DNA of 64,000 nt, taken from positions 1 to 64,000 of the forward strand of contig CATKHK010000032.1 in the NCBI GenBank assembly GCA_949751835.1, read 5' to 3'. Origin of the DNA: Blepharisma japonicum (taxonomy: Eukaryota; Ciliophora; Heterotrichea; Heterotrichida; Blepharismidae). The notes under the pieces were generated by a model that worked only from the letters and a program-made list of their open reading frames with translations, was not told where the DNA came from and ran no database searches. Made by a program: the position numbers and the translations under genes. This document shows positions 1 through 9,441 of the stretch, piece by piece; the stretch's first letter is position 1, and every line of letters begins with the position of its first letter.

Positions 1-590
1 TCAAAAGTATTCTTATATCACTGAATTCCTTTCATTTCTCTCATTTAACTTGGAAAAATAAATTTAAAACTTTAAAATAAGCTTCAAAATCAAAATAAAC
101 TTCAAACTTTAGCTTGTATATCAAAACAAGGGCTAAATAGTTTTAAATGTGAAAATTGTCAAGACTCCAATAGACTTAGGCTTCAGAATGCACCACTCCA
201 AAATAAATCAAGTACTTCTTCGTGACTCGAATGTAATACCGATTCGCTCATACAATATTGGCCACCAAAATCTGAAAACTCCACTTCTTCATCTAGTCAC
301 TCTCTGCTTCTTCAAATAAACAGCAAAGCTTAGCAAGAATCTTCACAAATTTTACACTGCATAATCTTTTGGGATAATTTATTCCTAATTTGGTGGAAAA
401 TACCATTATGTCCGCAAAATAATTATAAAATCAAAAGTAAATTTCATTCTGATATCTCATCAAACTTCTTAGGACTTGATAGATACATTTTGTGGTTGTA
501 TGGATTTCCAGAATTTTATGCTTCACCGACTTGTACATCTAATGTAGACCATAATGAATTTAGTAAAGAATCCAGAGAATCTATACTTTA
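1..590. other. Left edge, no intact gene; minus-strand coding-like scraps
   Basis: No uninterrupted frame is visible with TGA read as Trp. On the minus strand about 150-360 there is a coding-looking stretch rich in Asp, Glu and Ser that is broken by a stop. It may be the decayed downstream part of the kelch pseudogene or another dead gene. I cannot assign it further. Confidence 0.3.
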
Positions 591-594
591 TTGT

Positions 595-1627
595 CTTCGG
601 AATCTTCCAGTTTATCAACTGCATCTCCAAGTATCATCCAAGTACGTCCAGCATTAATTGCATGATATCCACAAGGGTAATGACCTTTTTCTTTCTTTGG
701 CGCGTTGTGCCATTTTATGTGTTAATATGAATAGATATTTTGCTAACCTATTTAGTAAGTTCTTCTGTACATAAGTTCTCAAAATACCTTTCCAATGCTC
801 AATAAATTTAACGGAACCAAGCTTCCATTCCACACAAAACCTGCGGAGAGCTCTTGATGTATAAGTTTGATTTGAAGTGATGCTGCTTCACCTTTTGATT
901 TCTAAATCATATCTATAAAAGCTTTCAAGATAAAGGTAGTCATCATAAGTTGCCTCACATGCTTTTAAGTATAGGTAATTGCTATAAAAAATGAGTGTCG
1001 AGCCTAATGTTTCTTGATTCGTCCTTCCATGTTGAGCGATGCCGTTAAAAATTTACAGCGTCATCCTAAAAAACATTTCCTTCTTGGGGCATTTTACTCA
1101 TTTTAATTATTTGTATAAAGAAGTTATTGTTAATGTCGAGCTAAGTTATCCCATCAAAAACAGCAAATTGCAAGGTGCCATGGTACTTAAATGAAGTCTG
1201 TCCAAGTTTTGCTCTTGGTAGTGGAAGATCTCCAATTGATTTTATACGAATCTATGATAAATCTTGAATATCAAAGCATTATAAGTCATTAAGAGGTCCC
1301 AAATTATTCATTCCTCAAATATATACAAAGAATAATCATCATAATCAGCAAAGGAGCCACCATTATACCTTGGCACTGAATAAGAAATACCTGAAATACC
1401 CTATCTGAAGTTGAGGGTCGACTCCACAAGCTACTGGATACATTAAAGTTCCAAAGGTCCTTATAACCATTGCCTCGCTGGGAGTACTTGCCATAAACAA
1501 CGATTTGGTTGAGCTTGGGAAAGGAATTAATCAGGGGATAAACACTGGAACCTGGCGAAGGGTTTGTTTGTGAAAGCCTTTCAACTAAGATTGCGCTTGC
1601 TAACAAAAAGAGGACAAAGAGAATCAT
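595..1627 (-). pseudogene. Decayed secreted/membrane kelch-repeat protein
   Basis: The frame opens at 1627 with a hydrophobic leader typical of a signal peptide and runs into kelch-type blades (a PxxRYNGG-like start and a LYIF strand). The remaining blades are found only by changing frame: an 'NDL.CFDIQDLS.IRIKS' region followed by LPLPRAKLG near 1150-1290, a blade with DDYLYLESFYRYDLE near 900-1000, and another with HAINAGRTW near 610-710. At least two frame changes are present and two expected blade Trp positions now read TAA and TAG, which no 15-nt GT-AG intron removes. Kelch blades normally form a six- or seven-bladed propeller for protein binding. I infer a host gene that died fairly recently, since blade motifs are still readable. 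Confidence 0.7.
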
Positions 1628-1900
1628 GAATAAAATATTTATTTATTAGCTGCATATAGCAAAGTGAAACCGTCAAAATAAGATTTATTCGTCATCTTGG
1701 AGAAATTAATTATTGAGTTATAATAATTGTATGATCATTGATTTGAAGGGATCCGGTTCTTTGAAGATCATGCATATTAAAATCTGCATAAGAGTAAAAA
1801 TTGATGTCAAAATAAAAACAAAGTACTTAAACTTATATCTTCGTACTGTTTAGTGATATTATCTGAAACTGCATTAATTAATCTATATTAACAGCCCAGG
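1628..1900. other. AT-rich intergenic spacer, nothing recognised
   Basis: Lies between the start of the kelch pseudogene and the stop of the small membrane protein gene. I see no coding-like frame, RNA gene or strong repeat. Confidence 0.4.
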
Positions 1901-2515
1901 CTAAGAAATCATCTCCAACTTCCTCTTTTGCAGAATTTCCATTTGGACTTTGTTATTTCCATGCATCAGCAAATATATTTCTTGCTTCTCAATCCGATTA
2001 ACTCGTCCTAAAAGCCTGAAAAATCGTATAAGAAATAAAAACACAAACCCTGTGGAGATGATGACCAAGGTGGTTAGGATAGTGAAAGCCACATCTGTAA
2101 CTCTCTCAATGATGACCAACCTAAGAATAGAAGTACCGACTTGATATAGGATATAAATCGACAAAAATGTTCTATTAAGATGGTATCCAGCCAAATATCC
2201 ATTTACTGGCATAATAATCAAAATGATTAGATAATAGAATTCCGATAGAAAATATATGAAGCATAATAAGCAGTCAATTATTGAATAAATCTGCAGGAAT
2301 CTTGCATATCAGATGATCGTTGTATATTTGGCATTGTATTGCTTTTCTAACTTCACTATTGCAGGGTCGTCAAGAGAAATAGACTGAAAACCAGTCTCGC
2401 TTTTTTGATGGTGGCTTGGGTAGTTTGGAGCTATTTCAGGGCTTCTCTCTGTATTTGTGCATGCATCAGTGTCAATAAATTCTTTTTGGTTTTCGGGAGA
2501 TTTTTCACTATCCAT
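1901..2515 (-). CDS. Small four-helix membrane protein, unknown family
   Basis: The reading frame of 204 residues crosses one TGA (Trp, about residue 70) and stops at TAG. The first ~65 residues are polar, rich in Ser, Pro, Glu and Asp, with no signal peptide. After them come about four hydrophobic segments (roughly residues 70-95, 97-112, 118-138 and 143-166) joined by short loops, then a basic, charged tail. The layout suggests an integral membrane protein with cytosolic N- and C-termini. The gene is divergent from the cyclophilin-SYF2 gene with 130 bp between the start codons, so the two probably share a promoter region. I do not recognise the family. The intact frame across the TGA and the conserved-looking helix pattern argue for a real gene. 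Confidence 0.7.
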
Positions 2516-2645
2516 TTTTGCAATTAATTTAAATTTGGATTTCTGGGAAATTAATGGAAGATATAAATAATGAGTGGGGCCGTTATTCGCTCTTCTGATT
2601 GATAGTCAACCGCTTTAAGGCCTGATTCATTAACCTAAGAGAAGC

Positions 2646-4034
2646 ATGAATGATTTTAAATTAAATAGAGGTCTTAATCTTATTATAAAAATGAAGAACA
2701 ACTCCAAAGTCTACTTGGACATAACTATTGGCAAAAAGGCTTCTGGCCGAATAGTAATCGAGCTCTTTAGCGACACAGTACCATTTACAGCAGAAAATTT
2801 TCGCGCTTTGTGCTCAGGTGATTATGGGAAATCAAAATCTGGGGTATCTCTTACATATTTGGATAACCTTTTCCACAAAATAGTCCCAGGAAAATATTGC
2901 TCTGCTGGCGATTTCATCTATAATACAGGACAAGGAAATGAGTCAATATATGGAGGGTTATTTCCTGACGAGAACTTTACATTAACTCATTCACAGCCTG
3001 GTATGCTTTCAATGGTCAGCAAAGGACCTAATTCAAACGGAAGTGTTTTTCTTATCACTTTTGCTGCATGTCCTGAACTTGATAACAAGTATGTCGTTTT
3101 CGGCCAAGTGGTTGAAGGCCTATCGGTACTTAAAGAAATCGAAAAAATCCCGACTGAAAAAGATGGGAAGCCGAAAAAGCCAGTCAGAATTTTTAACTGT
3201 GGAGAGATTGAAGATGGGCGAGAGCACATAAAATTTGAAGAATTTAAAGACCAAATTCAAATTTATAGAGCTTTTTTGGAAAGGAGAGCGCAGAAGAAAG
3301 AAGAGCACTTGAAGCTTTACTATGAAATGATTAATAGAAGAGCTGAAGAGGGAAAGCAAATCAATGAGCCAATAAATGAAATCAATGAGCCTGAGGAAGA
3401 AAGCAGCGAAGAAGAAGCAGGTGGCGACCAGTCAAACGATAGATTGAAAACACTGATGGCAAGACTTAAAGAAGCACGAAAATTAAACGAAATCGCAGTA
3501 GTTGAAGATAGCAGTAGAAAGAATGACCCGAATTGAGAAAAGAAACAAAAGAGAAAGGAATGGGAAGAACAAGAGTCTCAAAGAATTCAGAGTCTTGAAG
3601 ACATGGGGATTACAACTGATAAAATGTACCTTACTGAAAATATCTCAGACGTCAATTATGCCGAACGAAAAAAGCGAAAAAGAGGTAAGAGGTCTGCATA
3701 TGGTTGGGATGTTTTCAACAATAAAGCTCTTGAGCAAGGGTATAAACGGAGAATCAATAAACTAGAGTTCAACCCAGAAGACTATAAGAAGCAAATGGAA
3801 GATCCTGAAGCTTCAAATGAAATCAAGCCAGAAAAGCTCGAAATGATGTCTGAAGAGCTAGAAAGAGAAATAGAAAAAAGGAAGAAATTCTCAAGAAGGA
3901 GGGCTTATTACGAAGATATGGACATCAGCTTTATCAATGAAAGAAACAGAGTTTACAATGCAAAGTTACAAAGGCATTTCAAAGACAATGCTCAGGAGCT
4001 GAAAGGCAATTTAGAAAGAGGAACAGCTTTATAA
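2646..4034 (+). CDS. Cyclophilin-SYF2 fusion, likely spliceosomal
   Basis: A 462-residue protein. Residues ~20-188 form a cyclophilin domain (FHKIVPG, SIYGGLFPDENF, NGSVFLITF, VVFGQV). Residues ~270-462 match the whole of SYF2, a factor of the Prp19-associated spliceosome complex: an EARKLN start, a PNWE motif, a KRKRG basic patch, SRRRAYYED, FINERN and the LERGTAL end. The Trp of PNWE (residue 297) is encoded by TGA, which is strong evidence for the code and for a continuous frame. Cyclophilin catalytic positions are altered: Arg55 of human CypA is Lys78, Gln111 is Val134 and Trp121 is Glu144, so isomerase activity is doubtful and the domain may be a binding module. An acidic linker (residues ~235-265) joins the parts. 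A second Met at 2691 (residue 16) sits closer to the usual domain start and could be the true start. Confidence 0.9.
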
Positions 4035-4104
4035 TGTTAATTTATTTTACATTTAGCCAATATTCTTTAATTTTTGTTCTTATCACTTTTAAATTTTAAA
4101 TTCT

Positions 4105-4749
4105 CAACAAAAATGTCAATAGGTGTATACCTTGATAATATTTAGAGAGCAAGAAATGGAGGTTCTCTTACAATTTGAATTACTTCTCCTGCGTGATTTG
4201 CTAGATCTTCAGCTATATTGCAGGCATTTGTCGAAGCACCAATTACCACTATTTTTGATTTATAGATGATTTGAATCTCTATATTTTCCGCTATGCAAAA
4301 CTTTTAATTTTGATAAATGGCACAAATTGTAAAGAGGGAAGTATTCTTTAAAGAAATTCTTTTTCGAAAATATAGCCAGATAAAACATTTTGCTATCTGA
4401 CAAGATAGCTTGAGTGAGTTTTATTAACGTAAATAGTCCTACAGTTAAATTGAAAATTATCTACCAGAGCATGCTCTCTGGCATAAGCCATCAAATAATT
4501 CATAGCTTCTCTGCTAGTTGGGGTGTGCGAACTCGCTGAGGGCCATGGCATATCTGAGAAACATGTGAAATATTTGGGTATATTTGCCTTAAACTATTTC
4601 GTATTCCAATTTCATCATTGGGGTACTTCATATGCCTCCAAGCCAGTTTGATTTTTCAAGTCAACTGGATTTAACCCGTAATCTATAGCTCTTTTGCAAG
4701 AAATTATTTCTTCTTTACCGCCACCTATTATACAAATTTCTTCAACCAT
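4105..4749 (-). pseudogene. Broken flavin-containing monooxygenase copy
   Basis: The copy starts like the two intact genes at 44.4-47.4 kb (EEICIIGGG) but loses the second half of the first nucleotide-binding motif and then breaks up. Recognisable later pieces, in changing frames, are the PWP segment, the YLVR segment followed by TAG where the intact copies have Trp, the second dinucleotide motif as VVIGASTNACNIAEDL, and a Pro-Ile-Asp segment. About one third of the family length remains, and the C-terminal half is absent. It lies tail-to-tail with the cyclophilin-SYF2 gene. It is a diverged duplicate of the FMO pair some 40 kb away, on the opposite strand. Confidence 0.75.
4392..4409. repeat. 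7-bp inverted repeat inside FMO relic
   Basis: Arms gctatct / agatagc around a 4-nt loop. The right arm with its preceding base also occurs in the loop of the long hairpin at 4940. Short enough to be chance in AT-rich DNA. Confidence 0.3.
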
Positions 4750-4939
4750 CAAGCTATTTATGAAAACGCTTATGAAATTTTTATTAATTAAAAGAGAAGT
4801 TATTTTATATAAAAATTTGCAACCTAAATATTTTTTATTTGACACTTATTAGAATTTTTATATCTACACAATAAAAATTGTATTTTTATAAAGCTAAACA
4901 TCAGAATAATATTAAATTTGGAAAGATAGCTTGCTATAG

Positions 4940-4985
4940 AAATTGCCCGAGGATGGCGCAAGATAGCGCCATCCTCGGGCAATTT
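4940..4985. repeat. Perfect 20-bp inverted repeat (hairpin), 6-nt loop
   Basis: Positions 4940-4959 and 4966-4985 are exact reverse complements, with loop aagata. The arm core (gcccgaggatggcgc) is about 80% G+C inside very AT-rich DNA, which makes chance origin unlikely. It sits between the start of the FMO relic and the 3' end of the WD40 channel gene. It is not followed by a T-run that would mark a Pol III transcript. It could be a small hairpin RNA, a recombination scar or the end of a mobile element; the sequence does not decide. Confidence 0.85.
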
Positions 4986-5085
4986 GTAATTTATTGCTGC
5001 AATAATTATTTAATTTTATATGCTTCTTTTATAATTAGTTAGCCTTGACTCTAAAAGTTATCATATGCTAATTAAGTATCAGAAG

Positions 5086-8000
5086 TTAATCTTTGTGCTT
5101 AAGAGCTTCCAGAATTGCATCAATTTTCCCTTCCTGGCTCTGCATTTGCCTTTCCAAACTACCTAATCTTTTATTGACAAGATCAAGCTTTTCATTCATA
5201 GCTTTTTCACAATTACTCTGAAATTCGCTTAAATTTGTCTTTAGGCTTTCTATATCTTCTGAATATTTTAATTTATCTTCTTTCTTCTCCCTTCTCTGCT
5301 TAAAATAATCACATTTTTGCAGGTAAGTTCTTTTTCCAGTTTTTCTTGCTCAATACATCAGCGACTCAAATTCAATTATCACATCAAGCATTTCTTTATA
5401 GTCCATTGACTCTTGACTTTGCTGAAAGTCGTCGAAAGACTTCCCAAGAATTGAGATCAGAAGATTTAGCATCAATATCACATTAATAATAGACGCCAGT
5501 GAAAAAATCCAATATTCAATCCAATTTACCCCATCATTATTGAAACCTCCCATATCTAATTCAAAGCTCATTTTTCAAGCAGCTCGCAGATCAAGCTTGC
5601 TGGAGCTGGTTATATAAAGCACTGCAAAGCCAAATGTAGAATAAAGGAGGATAAGCAGAAATGTGACAGTGTCAAAAGCAGCTTTTATGATTAATCGAAC
5701 GTAAAACCTTGTCTTATCAAAGGTTCTGAAGTAAACTAAGCCTCTTAAGAAGTTAGTTATCACTGTGAAAAAAGAAAGAAGGTCATAAAAGTTTCCTCTT
5801 GAGCCAATGATGCTTCAGACGTAGCTTAAGATCAGTCTTGATATGTCTAGGTAGTTTAATGAACTCAAAAAGTAAAATCGCTTTGAAGAATAAAGCTGCA
5901 AAAATTCGTAAATCAGCAATAGGAAGTTGACGACTCAGAACGCAATAAAAAGCCCAATGCTGGCGTCTCCATTCATTCCAAGGATCCAGGTTAAGAAAGC
6001 AATATTTAAAGCATAAATAGCTGTTAAAATGGCATTAAATTTCTTGAATGAATCTCACTTCATTCTAATAACTGATTGGATAAAAGCGGTTGTATAAATT
6101 TCGATAATTGGGCATTTGTGGATGGCTCGCAAGAATTTTATGCTATCTCTTGACCCATTTTGAAAATTTCAGCTTAGAGAGCTGGTCCAAATTTGCACTA
6201 AAAATTTACGATTGCTGCCTGAATAATCCTTGTCAAAGACAAAATCTTCAATTTGAGGCAAAATTGTGGGCGAAAAAATAGTGATTGGGAGCTTTCTTCG
6301 AGGAGAGGCCAAAAATATAAAATCTTTGCTGTCCATTTTCCGGAACGCTGACTCGAGAAAGGGGAGAACTTGAGGAGAATGAGCATCCAGGAGCTTGATA
6401 ATGTCATCTCGTAAGGCATGCATAGATTGCTCCAAGACATCATGGATTTTGCAATTTATAATGCTATTTAGTAGGTGGTCCAAGCATTCTCTGGATTGCC
6501 GCTCGATCGCGTAATATAAAGGGCTCCTATTGAAATTATCCCTAAACATAGCTGCGCCCAGGTCTTGAGCTTTTCTTAATAAGTCAGCTAAATCATAGAA
6601 GCAGTAGTAATGAAGGAGGTTTATTTTCATTGGGCCGATTTCTGCAGCTATCATGGCAATTTCAGGGACTACTCTGTTGATAAGCTTTTTCATGAAAATA
6701 TGATTTGATATTCCTGAATCATAGCCATAGACCTTCAATGAATTTTTCTTGCTTAAAGCGTTTTGTTTCCGAATAACCACTTCGTCAATTTTTCATACTC
6801 TCACTGTTTTATCTTTCGAAGATGTCACAAAAAAATTATCATTGCCTGCTATTTTTATGCAGCAAATTGCCAATTCATGCCCCTTGAGAACTCTCTCTTG
6901 CCTTCTTTCCTTGATACTCCAAACTCTTACGGTGCAATCGTCTGACCCAGAAACTATATACTTGCTGTCATTTGTGATTTCAATGCATCTCACTCTTTTT
7001 TCGTGTCCTTTCAAGACTGCTATTTGTCTTCTGTCATAAAAATCTCAAATTCTGATTGTTTTGTCATTCGACCCAGAAACGATGAACTTTTGGTTCCTTG
7101 TTAGCTGAAGACACTTAACTTCATTTTTATGCCCTTTCAGAACTGTAACGAGTTCAAACGTGAACAAGCTCCAAATGATAATATTATTATCATCTCCTCC
7201 AGAAATTGCAAAATTATTATCTTTTGATAATTGAAGGCAGGTAACGTGGTCTTCATGGCCAATAAGCACTGCGATTTCTCAAGAAGCTTCGATACTTCAT
7301 ACTCGAAGAGTGTAATCTCTTGATGCTGTGATTATCTTTTGACAATCCTTAGTTATCAAAAGAGCAGTTATGGTGTCAGCATGCCCAGACAAAACAATTT
7401 CGTAGTCTGACTCGACGACATTCCAAATTCTGACTTTATTGTCAAGCGATGCAGAAACTATATGGAAATTATCAGAAGCAATTTGGAGCAAATGAACTTT
7501 GATTTCGATTTTCCTTGTGGTGCCCCACAACTTCATGTTGTTCAGCCTCCAAATTTGCAGCTTATCTTCTGATGATACTGAAACAAGGATTTCACTGTCA
7601 GGCGATAGGGATAAAGCTGTGACCTCTCTTTCATGGCAACTTAAATGGGCTATTTTTTTATGCTTTTCTGAGTTTCATATCATAATTGTATTGTCTGTTG
7701 ATCCCGCAGAAAAAATAAACCTGTCGTCTCTTGTGATCTGCAAATGCCTCACTTCACCTTCATGCCCTGAGAAAACAATTTCTTTTGACCTTTCTTCAGT
7801 TCTCCAGATCCTAATATAATAATCATATGATCCGCAAATAATAAACCTATTATTTGCAGTAATTTTCAAAAATTTATGTTGGGCATTGTTTCCCTCAAGT
7901 GTGTAAACGTGTCTTTTGGTATTTAAATCTCAAACCCTTACTGTAGAATCAGTGGAAGCTGATATAACATATTTGCTGTCACTTGTAGTGTCAACACAAG

Positions 8001-8934
8001 TTATGTCATCTTCATGTCCTTCTAAAACGAATTTTTCACTTGGATCAGAAATATTCCATGCTCTAATAATGCTGTCAGTCGATCCAGTAATAATCCATTT
8101 ATCATCTTTCGTGATGTTTAAGCAGCTTATTTGTCCAGAATTGTTTTCCTTGAATTCCAATTTCGACTCCTCAATCCCTCATAAATACACTGAGGTGAAG
8201 TTGACAATGACTACTGCCGTTTTACTATCACTTGTCATCTGGAAAAAAGAAATGAACTCAACTTCAGTGATTGCTTTCACAAGAGTCTTATTTTGCACGC
8301 TTCAAAGCCTGCAGGTGCCATCATCAGAGTTCGAGATAATAAATTTCGAATTTTCAGTGATTTTCACCAACTTCACCTTATCAGTGTGCCCCTGCAAAAA
8401 AGTCAGCTGGCTGCTATCAAGGGCTCATATGTACACAGAAGCATCAGCAGTGCCAGCAGCAATAAATTGGTTATTGAAAGAAATATCCAAGGTTAGCACA
8501 GAAGAATAGAGGTCCACACCCGAAATCCATGATTCATTAGCAAGGTTCCAATACTTGACTGTTCCATCATACGTCCCTGAGGCCAGGTAGCGATTATTAG
8601 CTGACGTCTTTAAGCAGCTAATTCCTGTGGAGTGTTTGCCAGAAACATATTCAAAATCAGAGTTTCACATAAAAGAAAGGCATTTGGCATCAAGCCAAAT
8701 TTCTTCAACGTTTTCATCATTAACTGCAATTTCTTTTTCAGCCACTTTTTCTAGTAAGCTTTCACGTTTGCTTTCTAAATCTATGAGTTTAATTTCACCT
8801 AATTTGGTTCCTATTACACAAAGATTGTCAGTAGTTGTGATGCTTTCAAAAGGAATGTCAAATACTTGTGGCTTGAGAAATTCATTAGCTGCTATGTCGA
8901 TATCATCTATTGTCATAGCTAGCGGCGAAATCAT
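5086..8934 (-). CDS. WD40-ankyrin-like-TRP-type ion channel
   Basis: One intron-free frame of 1282 residues with many TGA-encoded Trp, several at the end of WD blades. Residues ~90-720 contain about 15 WD40 repeats (TVRVWSI, TIRIWDF, SGSDD, HEDHVTCL types), enough for two seven-bladed propellers. Residues ~740-850 look ankyrin-like (LLHYYCF, RSPLYYAIERQ). Residues ~930-1200 form a six-helix cation-channel domain with a last helix NVILMLNLLISILGKSFDDF typical of TRP/polycystin channels and a short pore segment before it (FELDMGGFNND). No regular Arg ladder is seen in S4, so it is probably not a classic voltage sensor. The last ~85 residues form a charged coiled coil that may drive assembly. 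The propellers are predicted to be cytosolic. The fusion of two WD propellers to a TRP-like channel is unusual outside ciliates. Confidence 0.88.
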
Positions 8935-9441
8935 TTTATAATATATTAATGAATTTTATCAAATAGGGTTTATTTATAGTTTTAATAGAATAGATAGTGC
9001 TTCTAAAGTTATAAAGCATATCTGAACAAATCACATATCTTTGGCTTTTCCTATATGATAAGTTACTGATAATCTAACTTTAAACACAGAGGCTAATCAA
9101 ATTCTTACATTGAATCATAAAGCATAAAATGGCTTTGCCTAAATATATTATAAATTGATTCTGACAAATATAATTTTAATTTCAATTCTTTTAGACTAAA
9201 AAATCACGATGATGGAATCTTCTCCTGCAGAAAATAATTAAATGGCAAGAACTTTAAATGATAAAGCGCATAATGCTTGAACTATAAAGCAATCAGTATT
9301 TCTCTATTTGGGAGTGTTTTTTTTGACTCCAACAGGGATAATTTCAAAAGTTACTTCAAAAGAAATTAATATAGATTGCTAATATAGCTATTTCAATAGT
9401 CTCAAAATGTCTAAGCAATTTAGATTATCGCTGATTAAATT
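8935..9441. other. Divergent promoter region holding a receptor relic
   Basis: 507 bp between the starts of the WD40 channel gene and the LNR giant gene. Apart from the receptor relic at 8995-9060 I see only AT-rich DNA without a convincing frame. Promoters of both flanking genes must lie here. Confidence 0.5.
8995..9060 (-). pseudogene. 3'-end scrap of a receptor paralogue
   Basis: On the minus strand the DNA reads close to the last coding part of the receptor gene ending at 16910: the stretch coding YRKKGRDMW then FRFAF is matched base for base at about three quarters of positions (shared aagatatgtga, tttgttcag, ctttagaagca), with a small gap that breaks the frame. Only about 20 codons are recognisable. 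It shows that the receptor family once extended beyond the present array. Confidence 0.5.

Noticed and set aside
7499-8509. Plus-strand open frames opposite the WD40 repeats
   Set aside because: They mirror the repeats on the other strand, repeat with the same period and show no domain.
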